From NCBI GenBank assembly GCA_034440575.1, contig JAOTOL010001185.1, positions 1 through 64,000 of the forward strand: a stretch of DNA of 64,000 bases. Direction: 5' to 3'. The position numbers and the translations under genes are program-made. The notes under the pieces are model-generated. The model was not told where the DNA came from. It ran no database searches and saw nothing but the letters and a program-made list of their open reading frames with translations. Each line of letters opens with the position of its first letter. Position 1 is the stretch's first letter. Shown here piece after piece: positions 47,286 to 58,264 of the stretch. Source of the stretch: Imbricaverruca yamaguchii. Lineage: Eukaryota > Arthropoda > Thecostraca > Neoverrucidae.

Positions 47286-47460
47286 ATCGGACCAGCTGCA
47301 TGTCCTCCAGCCGTGAATTTGGACAGCTACATGTTCGCCAGCTGCCTATCGGACCAGCTGTGTGTCCTCCAGCTATATATCGGAACAGCTGTGGGACGGA
47401 CCAGCTGTATGTTGGACTAGCTGCATGTCTGACAAACTCTGTGTTGAACCAGCTGTATCG
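47286..47460. repeat. Degenerate GACCAGCTG-rich repeat
   Basis: CCAGCTG(T/C)(A/G)TGT and TATCGGACCAGC strings recur at about 25-bp intervals with strong divergence. Confidence 0.7.
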
Positions 47461-47580
47461 AGCTAGATGTATAGCGTTGTAAATCTGACATTCCAGAAAC
47501 GTATGCAATTCCGACAAACAGAATGAGACATTATATGATTTACTAATGCAATACTCACATATTTTCATGATGGTCACTTA

Positions 47581-47905
47581 GGTTGCTCAGTGGGTTAGAG
47601 CACTGGCCTGCACCGGTCTCCCCTGTCCTGGCAACACAGAATTCGAGTCGCTTCGCTCGCTCGCATTTACCCCCCGGCCGGGAGTGTCAGTTGGCAGCTG
47701 GCTCGATAAGGCCGGGGGCGAGCTACCGGGCGGCCATGTCGGTGTATTGACAGCACGTTAAGCCTCCGATCGAAATTCTGCCGTTGAACTGGAATTCATG
47801 GATCGGGTGGTGGGACCAGGGCTCACGCAACAAGCTCTGCTTAGCAGTAGAACTCTGGTTCCTAAAGCCACCCAGCAACAACTCGGACTAAATTTATATT
47901 TTAAA
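47581..47905 (+). mobile_element. tRNA-derived SINE, copy 1
   Basis: The head reads GGTTGCTCAGTGGGTTAGAG (A-box like) and later ATTCGAGTCGC (B-box like), as in a tRNA-derived Pol III promoter. A shared body follows: GGCCGGGAGTGTCAGTTGGC, GGGCGGCCATGTCGGTG, ACGTTAAGCCTCCGATC, GCAACAAGCTCTGCTTAGCA and CAACAACTCGGA. The tail is A/T-rich. Full length, about 325 bp. GATGGTCACT lies on both flanks, but this string also belongs to the tandem repeat on the right. Confidence 0.85.
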
Positions 47906-48275
47906 AAGTGGTGTAGTATGATGGTCACTAAGATGGTGTGGTATGATGTCCATTACGCTGATGCGTATGATTGTTACTAAGCTGATATGGTATGATGGCC
48001 ACTAAGACGGTGTGGCATGATTGTTACTAAGCTGATGTGGTATGATGATTACTAAGATGGTGTGGTATGATTGTCACTAAGCTGACATGTATGATGACCA
48101 CAAAGGTAGTGTGGTATGATTGCCGCCAAGCTGATGTGTATGATAGCCATTAAAGTAGTGTGGTAGGATTGTCATTGAGCTGATATGTATCATGGCCAAT
48201 AAGGTAGTGTGGCATGATTGTCACTAAGCTGATGTGGTATGATGGCCACTGAGATGGTGTGGTATGATGGTCACT
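47906..48275. repeat. About 25-bp repeat, about 14 copies
   Basis: GTGGTATGATTGTCACTAAG and CTGATGTGGTATGATGGCCA units alternate, giving an apparent two-unit period of about 50 bp. Confidence 0.9.
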
Positions 48276-48959
48276 TACTTATCCTGTTGCCCGCACCTAC
48301 GCCTGAAATTGGACGGGCGGGTCAGTGACATGTCCAGCTGCTGCGAACTCTTGTCGCCGCGAGAGAACGGATGCGGTCCGACCGTGCCGGTAATCCCGCA
48401 GGTCAGCCGGCTGGTCTGCGGCGTCACCCCATCCCCTCCCCTCCCGGCCACAACCACGGCCTTGCGGTAAGACATCGACACATTTGTATAGCGCTGACAG
48501 CACAGTGTGGGGGAGGGGGATCACCTGTCTGGCTTCGTCACCGCTGAACTGTCATCAGTTACCAAAATCCGGGACAGGCGAACACCAGACGGGAGTCGGC
48601 GGTGGTGAAGTCGGCCGACTGGGAGAGCGCTCTGATGGAATAGTTTGTGGCAAGAGAGCTGGCCATGTTGGTAAGCTTACAGTCGTGCCTGCAGGCATTT
48701 GACACGTGATCCGCCTGTGAGCGAGAGAGGATAAAGCTGAGTGGGATCGTTGGACCATTGACCCAAAAATTAGCGATAGCACCTGGTGACTGATTGCACC
48801 CGACACTTGACGTATTTTGGGCCTAACATGAACAGTCAACCAAAAGAGATGGATAAAGCTATTTCACGTAATTATAAGCCAATGACATGGCCATGGAGAG
48901 TGAAGAGGCAACCGCCGGGCACTCCAGGATGGGGGGCAGCCACCCCCATCCTGGAGTGT
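48276..48959. other. Unrecognised unique DNA
   Basis: No gene recognised. A perfect inverted pair, ACTCCAGGATGGGG and CCCCATCCTGGAGT, at 48919-48957 could form a hairpin. Confidence 0.4.
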
Positions 48960-50600
48960 CCGAGGGATCGCAACGCCCCTGGATCGACGTGAAGGGTCCT
49001 TGGGTTCACGTGAGGGGGCTCATGGGCCGACTTGAAGGGACAACATGAGATGTGTGACATGAAGATGTGACAATGAAAAATGTGACAACATGAAGGGCTT
49101 CCGGGGCCGCTGTGCAGGGCCCATGGTCTGACTTTAAGGGACCTGGGCGAACGTGAAGGGCTCCTGGACTGATGTGAACCTCGAACGACGTAAAGGGCCC
49201 TGAACCGAGGTGAACGCCCAGATAAAAGGGTGGCCTGAGGAGTTGGAGGGGGCTCTTCAGGCGGCCCGAATTGGCCTCCTGGGCCCTTACCGTTACTGCA
49301 GGACCCCCGGACCGACGAAAAGGGCCCGGGCTGATGGAAAGGGCCCCTAGCGAACGAATATCCCTTGAACCGACGAATCAGAGTCAATGGAGAGTGGCCT
49401 CGGGAAAGTGTTGAGGACCCTTGGCTAGGCTAACGTGAAGGACGTCTATATCGATGGAGAGGGCCCCGGGTAGTTGGAAGGGACCCGAGCTGACGAGAAG
49501 GGCCAAGGACAATAAATAAATACAATTTCATCCGAGTTGTTGTTGGGGTGGCTTGAGGAGCCAGGGTTCTATTGCTAAGCAGAGCTTGTTGCGTGAACCC
49601 TGGCTCTACCACCCGATTCATGAATTCCAGTCCAACGGCAGAATTTTGATCGAAAGTTTAACGTGCCACCAATGCACCGACACGGCCGCCCGGTAGCTCG
49701 TCCCCGGCCTTGTCGGGCCAGTTGCCAACTGATACTCCCGGCCGGGGGCTAAATGCGAGCGCGCGAAGCGACTCGAACCCCGTGTTGCCAGTTCAGGGGA
49801 GACCAGTGCAGGCCAGCGCTCTTACCAACTGAGCTACCGGAGCGACAATAGGAAGGGCCCCTGGACTGTCGGCGGAGCCCAAGCCGAGAAAGGGCCCCTG
49901 ACCAGCACCAGACGAGCACAGGGTTCAAGCGCTTGAAAAGTGGGCTCCGGCTTACTGTAATAGGCCCTAGGTCGTCAAAGAGGGCGCCTGAAACGACGTA
50001 AGGGAGCCTTAGTTGCCAGAGTGGCCATTGAACCGTCATAAATATCCCTTGGACCGACGGATGAGGCCACAAGGGCTCCTGGCCTGATGGAGGAGCGGCC
50101 CAAGGTATTGTCCAAGACGGCCTCCGGCCTGACAGGAGGAACTGGATCGCTAAGGAGGGCCCCTGCGCCGACGGAGAGAGCCCCTAGCGGCGGGAGGACC
50201 CTGGGGCCGTCGGGGGGCTAAAAGCCGGCATAACATTCCCCTGGGCCGATGAGGGCCAGGGGAATGTTATATACGTATACCGCTTATGAGGCCCCTTGCG
50301 GGATAGGGTAGGGGAGGAGGCAAGCGTCTAAAGAGGGGTCTTAGGTGGGACGGAGAGTGCCCTGACCCGTGCAAGAGGATGATCCTTTAGCCGGCGGATT
50401 GAGGCCCCGTGCCGGACGTGCAGAGTCACTGGGTCGACTCCGGCTCACGCTGATGGAGAGGGGCTCGGAGCTCACAGCGGGTCTCAGGCCGATAAAGAAG
50501 CCACGGAACTACGAAGATGATTCGGACTGAAGCGAAGGATTCCTAGTGTTACGCAAAGGGCCAATAAGTCCATAGAGGGGGCCCCGACTATAAAAAGTAG
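48960..50600. repeat. Degenerate GGGCCC / ACCGACG-rich array, interrupted by a SINE
   Basis: Strings such as AAGGGCCC(C)TGG(A/G)CCGACG recur every 20-35 bp on both sides of the SINE at 49508-49850. Divergence between units is high, so no exact period can be given. Confidence 0.7.
49508..49850 (-). mobile_element. tRNA-derived SINE, copy 2, with 7-bp target duplication
   Basis: The best-preserved copy. GACAATA occurs at 49508-49514 and 49844-49850, flanking 329 bp. In minus orientation the head is GGTAGCTCAGTTGGTAAGAG with a B box GGGTTCGAGTCGC. The 3' domain contains GAGCCAGGGTTC and GAACCCTGGCTC, perfect 12-bp inverted arms around a loop of about 25 bp. The tail is a short TATT repeat. Confidence 0.9.
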
Positions 50601-51011
50601 TGACATTTCCAAGGGGTAAGGGGCACCGGCTTTCCTTGCCGGGTCCGATGGGGCGCACTAGGCGACCCTACATATGCCCTACATATACCTTACATGTACC
50701 TGAGGGGAAAAGGTATAATCGAAGAAAAACTTACCCGCATCTAGCAGCTTTTGTGAAGAGGGTCTTTGAAGCCCGAGGACGCCCACTCTGAGGGCTAGCA
50801 AGGGCCGTGAGGAGAGGACTGGATCCGCTCGAGAGCTGGAATGTCCATACCAGCTGGAAAGAGCAGCTGTAGCCGGATTAGGTTCCTAATAGCTTAGAAA
50901 TAAGCAGAACATTTGCGGTTCAGAGAGGTCTGAGATGCTCTTCAAGTTTGAAATGGCCCCCGAGGGATGAACAGGACTCCTAAGAGCTAAAGAAGACTAG
51001 TGAAGGACTAA
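50601..51011. other. Unrecognised unique DNA
   Basis: No feature recognised beyond loose similarity to the GGGCCC-rich array on the left. Confidence 0.35.
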
Positions 51012-51263
51012 GTAGAGCTTGTTGCACGAACCCGATCCATGAATTTTTGTTCACCGGAAGAATTTTGATCGAAGGACTAACGTGCCATCAATGCACCGAC
51101 ACGGCCGCCCGATAGCTTGTCCCTGGCCTTATCGGTCCAGCTACCAACTGACTCTCCCAACCGGGGGCTAAGTGCGAGCGCGCGAAGCGACTCGAACCCT
51201 CTGTTGGCAGGACAGGGGAGACGAGTGCAGGCCAGCGCTCTAACCATCTGAGCTACCGGGGGC
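51012..51263 (-). mobile_element. tRNA-derived SINE, copy 3, 3'-truncated
   Basis: Matches copy 2 from the GCTTGTTGC(A/G)(C/T)GAACCC segment to the head at about 51263. The distal arm of the 3' hairpin and the tail are missing, and the proximal arm is partly deleted (GAACCCGATCCATG). Confidence 0.85.
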
Positions 51264-51282
51264 GGCTCAGTACGGTGCACTT

Positions 51283-51680
51283 TTGTACCGCAGAAAAGTG
51301 TCGGATTCCGACATGTGTGGAAGATGCCAACAGGGAGGAGACTCATTAATACGCACACTGTGGGATTGTGAACACGTCAACATATTTTGTAAAGACGTAG
51401 ATCAATGGTTGAGATCATTAGCTGGAGTTGGTAACTTTATGTTTGGAAACATAAGTTGTTCTACTGGGCTTCCATAGGAATGCTCTAGTGAGTCATGCTG
51501 TTATTGTAGAAGCGTATTATATGTGCCGGTTCGTATCTTAGAATTGCAATTTTGAAAACATGTGTTCTGTATTACAGGAAAATTGAGGAAATGATTGCTT
51601 TCAAGAGTAAGAGCAGGGCGAGATTTAATAAGAAATGGTGCGTTGCCATTTCTTGATTTGTTAGATGTGTTGATCGATGT
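51283..51680 (+). pseudogene. 3' end of a non-LTR retrotransposon ORF2 (L1/Tx1- or L2-type)
   Basis: The plus frame reads KVSDSDMCGRCQQGGDSL, then IRTLWDCEHV, then DQWLRSL. This fits the C-terminal C-x-x-C ... H-x-x-x-x-C segment of L1/L2-type ORF2 (D-x-C-x-x-C, then E-T-x-x-H-L-x-x-x-C); the conserved His position is Arg or Thr here. After a short gap, NALVSHAVIVEAYYMCRF matches the next conserved stretch, and in a shifted frame YYRKIEEMIAFKSKSR then FNKKW complete it. Only the last 130 or so codons remain, with two frameshifts. SINE copy 3 ends about 20 bp upstream. Confidence 0.6.
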
Positions 51681-52311
51681 ATGAAGAGAAGTCAAGAGAA
51701 AGAAACTTGTGAACCGGGTTCTTCCCTATTATCCGTATGTTCATGCTCTTGAGACCAGGCATGTATCTGCCATGATGTACGTGCATTTGCGATGAGTGAA
51801 GGAACACTTCGATCTTGACGTTTGGCATAGATTATTTGCTTTACTTATCGCCGTGTATGATCGCATTATGTTTGCTTTTGTTTGTTTTATTTTGCCTTTT
51901 GCTTTTTTTCCTAGGTGTGCGCTTATAGCTTTGTGTTTTTGCATGGGTTTGTATATGTGTGTGTTGTAGTAATGACATCCGTAGTTGTGCATTGGCCTGT
52001 TCAATTTTCTTTTAATAAACAATTTATTCTTCCAAAAAAGAAAAATAGCAAAAGGTAGCTTTGGATCAATCTTCAGCATATATCAAATCCCCCCAAAAGT
52101 TAACATTTTAACCACCCAATCCGAACTCCAGATCAGTAAACGAAAGTATGCTAAGCTCTACCACAATCCCGTACTTCTGTTCAACATAATACTTGAAGTT
52201 ATCGTACTCTCCTAATCTCCAAAAAATCACACGCTTATCGTGTTATTACGAGAAAAGGCGAATCTGTGGCGAGTGCACTCATGTGTGTCAGACAAGAGTG
52301 CACCTGAGCGG
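51681..52311. other. Unrecognised T-rich DNA
   Basis: Possibly 3' untranslated sequence of the element at 51283; an AATAAA string lies at 52013. No other feature seen. Confidence 0.35.
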
Positions 52312-52560
52312 CACGACACAGCACCTCATGACCCGGCCCGGCACGGCACGGCACGGCACGGCACAGTACGACCCAACAAGGTAACGCGACCCGACAAGGT
52401 AACGGTACGGCACGGCACAGCACGGCACGGAATAACACGGCACGGCACGGCACGGCCCAGCACGGCACGACACGGCACGGCACGGCACGGCATGGAATGA
52501 CACGGCACGGTACGGCCGGACAGGGCAACGGTACAGCACGGCACGGCACGGCCTGACCCG
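52312..52560. repeat. (CACGG)n pentamer microsatellite, degenerate
   Basis: CACGG units with CACGA, CACAG and CCCGA variants over about 250 bp. Frames on both strands stay open because of the unit. Confidence 0.94.
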
Positions 52561-53563
52561 ATTTTGAATACCAAAATATTTGTTTTGTATTGTATCATTT
52601 CAAATCATAATTCCTTCACTCAGAGTCCGATCTCATTATAAGTGTGTACTCAGCATCGTAAACCACAATATTTGCTATGAGTGCACGCATTTGTTTCCAG
52701 ACAATATGTGATGGCGGTGTTTATCCTGCTCCAGCATAGCGGACATCGGTCCGGTCACCCATCGGTATTGTCGCTACGTCATGTCACGTGATCTGCGTAT
52801 CGCGATCTAGCGATTGCTTGGCTAGCGTAACTTCGATAACAATTTGATAATTTGGCATGATGGATGTGAATTTTGGATACGTACCCCATATTCAGTAACT
52901 GAGCCCCCTTTCGACCATATTGTAGCCGATATCCGCTCAATTGATATTATGATTCTTTGTACATATGCTAAAATTGAATACACTATTTTCACGATCGGGC
53001 TCCTGCATTGAGTATGGAGTACACATACCAACTTTAATGCACTGTACCCAGGTGCATAAACGGATTTAACTGCTTTCTGAAATTCTTTCATTTTTGCGAT
53101 AATTTCACGCAATGATAAATATGCTTCCAAGGACTGCCCAGGGAGCGAAGGCGTTGTTCCTGAGGGTTCCTGGCATGCCATGACGCCCGATAATGTACAT
53201 ACCTGCGTCATGGGAACCCCATAGCCTGTCTCTTATCTTCGCTCGCCCAGCGCCTCCAACAGCGCTGGCTATAAAATTGTGAGATTTTTGGGTAAGCTAG
53301 GGATCCGGTATTATGAGGCCGTCAAAAGCTGGCTCAGTACGTAGGTCCGACGATTCCCTCAAGCGCAGTTTTGGGCTTCGTCGTTCCGTGTGAATCACGG
53401 TTGAAAAGAGGGCCCTGAGATCTGGGACCCGCTTCGTGCCCGATGCAGACCATTTTTTAGTGCCAATGATAGTCTGCAGCTACACGGAGAAGCCGTCACA
53501 CGCGATTTTGTGGCAACATGCTTGGTGTCGCTGAGCGTCTTCCCATTAGCAGAGTCTGTGCCG
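52561..53563. other. Unrecognised DNA with a 129-codon minus-strand frame
   Basis: An ATG-initiated minus frame runs from 53211 to 52822. Its conceptual product has no motif that I know, only hydrophobic stretches such as IVYSILAYVQRIIISI. I do not call a gene. Confidence 0.35.
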
Positions 53564-54014
53564 GCGCCCTAGACATGGTAGCAGCCCACTGAGCCTGCTC
53601 AATCACTGATCTCGGGCTGTGGCGGCGCCCTGGACATGGTGGCAGCCCACTGAGCCTGCTCAGTCACTGATCTCGGACTGTGGCGGCGCCCTGGACATGG
53701 TAGCAGCCCACTGAGCCTGCTCAATCACTGATCTTGGGCTGTGAGGGCGCCCTAGACATGGCAGCAGCCCACTGAGCCTGCTCAATCACTGATCTTGGGC
53801 TGTGGCGGCGCCCTGGACATGGTGGCAGCCCACTGAGCCTGCTCAGTCACTGATCTCTGGCTGTGGCGGCGGAAGCAGGCATGTCCGATATCATGGTAGG
53901 CATGCTAGGAGCCCACTCAGCCTGCTCAATCACTGATCCTGGGTTGTGGCGGCGTCCTAGACATGGCGGCAGCCAACTGGGCCTGCTCAGTCACTCATTT
54001 CTGGCTGTGGCGGT
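53564..54014. repeat. 61-bp minisatellite, about 7 copies
   Basis: The unit contains CGGCGCCCTGGACATGGT, CAGCCCACTGAGCCTGCTCA and ATCACTGATCT. Most copies are 61 bp. One (near 53870-53900) has an altered, longer segment. Confidence 0.94.
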
Positions 54015-54997
54015 AAGCGACTGTGCCGAGAGGTGGTTCTGGGGGAGAGCTACGGTGATGAGAAGTCATGGCTGTAGCATGCGACGGAAGCTGTGACGGA
54101 AGACGTATTTTTCATCCACCCATTCGCATGAAAGAACCGCTCGTTTACATGGAAGCGTTGCATCACGAGAAGCTGGTGACAGCCGTAGCGCCACCTGAGA
54201 GTCGCCTCGTTCAGCACCAAGCCAACCATAGCTGCGAACCAGGGTCGTCCCAAGCCCCCAAGGTCGTCGCTAGTCGTGTACAACGTACATACGAAACACA
54301 TTTGGTGCCGCCCAACCGAAATCAACTTCATGTCACTTTTTGAAGCTTTACCTACTAACCGTTTTTGCTATGTTGAGTAGCGTGGCGCTTTTATGCCCAT
54401 AATCAAACCAAGCCATGCCAATTTTCGTTGCATTGACTCCCATATTATTACTCACTCTGATATGCTTGCAATGTGTTGAAGAACATAGACCATTGTGACA
54501 TTTCTGGCGATGTTGACAGCACGCTGCGCCGCACGTGGCCTGCCAGCCATAGCCATACCAACACCAAAGTTACGGCTCCAAGCGCTTCACTCGTATTTGA
54601 TCCACCAGTTCTCTGTGAACAGCAGCGAAGGCCGGAAAACTACTCTCTCGACCAAGCATATGTGACACAGCTAGGTGCTACGATGTTAATGCAGGAATGT
54701 AAATAAGGAATGTTGGCAAATATTGCAATATTTGATTTTGTGTGTACAAACTGAGCTCCAGTCCTTTTAAGATCAATTATTTCTTCATTTACCGATGATA
54801 CGTAAGGCTTCATGAGCGGACATAATATCGGTGGCGCCTGGCGGAGGGTTTGTGAAAGAACACCACAAGGGTGAGGTTGCTATGATTAATGTTATGTTCT
54901 CGTTCTGGAGTGGGTGCAAGTGATCTCCAATGGTTAATTTTGAAGAAAATTGAAACAAACCATCTTATGCTGTGTAGTTTTTTCTTCTTCATACATT
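54015..54997. other. Unrecognised unique DNA
   Basis: No gene or repeat recognised. Confidence 0.35.
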
Positions 54998-55308
54998 TAC
55001 TCCGAGTTGTTGCTGGGTGGCTTTAAGAGCCGTGGTCCTATTGCTAAGAAGAGCGTGTTGCGTGAACCCTGGTCCTACCACCCAATCCATGAATTCCTGT
55101 TCAACAGCATAATTTTGATCGAAGGTTTAACGTGCCGTTAATACACCGACACGGCCGCCCGGAAGTTGATCCCGGGCGTAATCGGACCAGCTGCCAACTG
55201 ATATGGCCGGGGGCTAAATGCGAGCGCGAGAAGCGACTAGAACCCTGTGTCGCCAGGAGATGGGAGACCCGTGCAGGCCAGCGCCCTAACCAACTGAGCT
55301 ACCGGGGC
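54998..55308 (-). mobile_element. tRNA-derived SINE, copy 4
   Basis: Nearly full length. In minus orientation the head reads CCGGTAGCTCAGTTGGTTAG. The B box is weakened (GGTTCTAGTCGC). The 3' hairpin arms are diverged (GAACCCTGGTCC against GAGCCGTGGTCC). No certain target duplication. Confidence 0.87.
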
Positions 55309-55489
55309 GGGAGTTCGTTTTATTATTAGATCATTTCGCCTTAAAGTGGAATGGGGCAATTAGTCACACAGCATCTTGTGAGAAAGCACCTTCTGTGCAA
55401 TGCGCTGATAATTTGCAATGCTCTTAACGAAATGAAAATCGAACGTGGTACATTTTTACGTCATCTTGAATAACTTCCATGAATGTTTA

Positions 55490-55845
55490 TCCCGATGGCT
55501 TTTGCACTCAATTCCAGAATTTGCGTTGCAAATTATTGCTTTGTATTTCTTCAAATTGCACATCAGATGCTCTACATTACCGAATTAATTTCCAATGGTC
55601 TCAAATGAACCTGTACAAAATTAGCTCCATTCTGATGCCAAACTCGACTACTTGTATAAATATCCAACCGTGTCATTTTTATATTGAATTTCGGGATTTC
55701 TCTCTCGAATTATCATATTGCATTTCTTTAAATTATATATGAGGCATTCTACATTAGCGAATTTACAATGGTTTCAAGTAAACCTGCAAAAATCAGCTGC
55801 CTTCTGGTGCCATGCTCAGCTACTTTTATGAATATCTAACCCTGT
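55490..55845. repeat. 177-bp tandem duplication
   Basis: Two units about 75-80% identical. Landmarks: (C/T)TCTACATTA at 55570 and 55747, TTGTATTTCTTCAAATT against TTGCATTTCTTTAAATT, and TCTGATGCCA against TCTGGTGCCA. Confidence 0.85.
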
Positions 55846-57884
55846 CATTTTTCACCTTTTCACATGGAGCTGTCCGGCATTATTGAGGTTCTATCATGGC
55901 TCGGGCCGCCGAGGGGTGGCATGACAAGAAGTAAAGTTCCACCCTTCAACAACGCCAAGCAACAACGGCTCTCCCATGCCAAAATTATGAATGATAAATT
56001 CATGGTTGTAGATGCATTATTTCTATTCAACATTTCTAAGAGCAAAGCTCTTCAACAATATCGAGAAAGCCTGTCGGCCTCAACTCCAATGGTGGCGGAA
56101 CTCATGCCAGGCACATCGCCTATCGTTTCAAATATGAAAATTTGCCTGTAACTTTGGCGTTGGGGCAATTAACATTCAGGGCATTGTTCCGCGCACCGCC
56201 ATATTATGAATTGCGATCGGTCTGAGACGGTCCGCCATTTATGGTAGAAAATAGGTCAAGAAGACAATACGCAAAGTAACAACATGCACAATATATCACC
56301 GTACGTGACAATGAAATTGACGTCTGAAGGCAAGCTAACTTTCATAACTGTACTTGGCATCATATTTTATGGAGAGAGTTTCATAAATAAATATATTCTT
56401 CGCGCAGACGCTAGTGAGTATCTAGGCGCGCATGTCACTGACACATATGTCATAGTTCTCGAATGACATCAGGAACCTACCTGTTTTCTTTCCTTACTGA
56501 AGATCCCCGATGTCCTCATCAACATTGCGTCTGACGCCTAACGAGCGCGTTTTCGTACTTAGAAGAACCATGGGATCCTCTGAATGAGTCAATTGCGGTG
56601 CGATTGGTGCTTCTGCTAGTCGCCGAGCGGTGCATTGTTGTGCATTTTTTTTCAGAACCGGTTTAAATGCTGCGGTATCCGATGCAGAAGGAATTCCTGC
56701 TTCTGGAAAATTACGCTAAAATTAAACAATGCATGGATTCATGATAAAATTGGAATCAGGTGGTTGAACGGCATCACCACATTGCAACGTCACCATGACT
56801 CCATGTTGAACACATTATAGCGCTCAAAAGGGGCTTAAACAGCACTTATGGTCTGCTCAAAGCATCAAATAATAACACTCACGAAAAGCTTGAACAGCGC
56901 TTCTCATCCACTCAAGACATTTGTGTGATTGAGGGTGTCATGGGTTTTGGTCTATATAAAGTTGGGCTGTGAAATGAACCTTAAGTTTTACTCAGGGCAA
57001 CACCGTTGGAAGGCATTGCGTGCCTTCGTTGCAGCTAGATGAACCGTACCATTGGTTGTGTTGTGAACTAATGCTCTTGTTCCTGAGCTAATTGATGCAA
57101 ATATCAGGAACTATTATGTGGGGTGAAATAGGAAAATATTGGCTGCATATATTACATCAAACGGACAGAAGTGGCAGCATGTGAATGAACAGTGAAAACA
57201 ATCAACGTTATGGAGCATGAAAAGCAAAACCACCTTACCCTGGTGTGGCGCGGTAATATTTTCCTTTAGCGGCGGAGTGTTGGATCACACCTTACACGGC
57301 GTCGATCCACAATTGTTTTAACGGCCGTCTGCTCAATCTTTGAAAGTGGAAGACAAACATCAGGTGCCGTAACTACTGAATATTCGTTGGAATTACAGTG
57401 AATTGTCTTAATCTTGGTGAGTAATCATTATTTCGTTGATTACAGATAACGATACCGACAGTAAGATGGACTTTTTCAGCCAAATACTTTCTCATGAAGA
57501 ATTACTGGAGCTGACTGATTTCAAAACGGAATGATTCATGAGTTGATTTTTACCGTATGAGAATACAACTACTACGCCAAAAGGACAATAACCGAATGTT
57601 ACTCCTGAGCCAGCCAAATCTAGGTATTTTGGCGTGCTACTTCTCAACCGGCCAGCTTTATCATTTTTGGCGTGCCACTTCCTTAACTGGCCATCTGGAT
57701 GCACCATTACCGACGAGTGCCGTGCTTGTAATTCGGATCCATCTCTCAGCCACCACGTTCAGCTTCTGATTATTGGTTTTTTTACGACACAGCGACCGTT
57801 AAGTCATGTAGCGTCGCCAATCTCTCACGCCGATTGGTCGCGGGCGAAGAGTCCACGTTCAGCTTCGTCTTTCCCACTGGTGAA
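55846..57884. other. Unrecognised unique DNA
   Basis: No gene or array recognised. TATATAAAG at 56951 resembles a TATA box, without supporting transcript evidence. Confidence 0.35.
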
Positions 57885-58187
57885 ATGAATTTGCTTAATG
57901 TGTGGGCTTGCAAATGGGGCAGCAAATGGAGTGAGTCGCACATCAAGTCACACCTACGTGCTCAGTGTTTGGCCACCGACCTTCATGAGTTGTGTCTGTT
58001 GTTGCGTGCTCTTGAATCTGTCGTGAAGCCAGACTACCTGTGCTGGCACTATTTTGGCAAGGCATCAGGCTCTGGCCACTCCTTGCCTGAGTTGCCAAAG
58101 CCATTGACTAGAGACCGCAGAGACAGATGTCTGCAACTCTGGATAACCATCCAGCCATTATTTGCTACTTCTGACCTAAACAAATAG
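57885..58187 (+). CDS. Hypothetical open frame, 100 codons
   Basis: Starts at ATG 57885 and stops just before 58188; the frame is open for about 17 codons upstream of this ATG. The product is rich in Trp, Cys and Leu (for example NLLNVWACKWGSKW and LCLLLRALESVVKPDYLCW), not low-complexity, and lies about 75 bp before the 35-bp satellite. No family recognised. It could be a terminal exon or a fragment of a mobile-element protein, or a chance frame. Confidence 0.25.
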   Translation: MNLLNVWACKWGSKWSESHIKSHLRAQCLATDLHELCLLLRALESVVKPDYLCWHYFGKASGSGHSLPELPKPLTRDRRDRCLQLWITIQPLFATSDLNK

Positions 58188-58264
58188 CCCCAATGCTGAG
58201 CCGTTAACTGCAGTTGACTGCGAGTCTCTGCAGCCGTCAACTGAGCCATCGCCGGCAGTCAGCG

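Noticed and set aside
49800..49843. A functional tRNA gene on the minus strand
   Set aside because: The head is followed by a SINE body, lacks a complete cloverleaf with acceptor-stem pairing, and occurs in four similar copies. It is a SINE promoter.
54068..54343. Fragment of a mariner-type transposase
   Set aside because: I looked for the conserved DDE-region motifs and found none in either strand.
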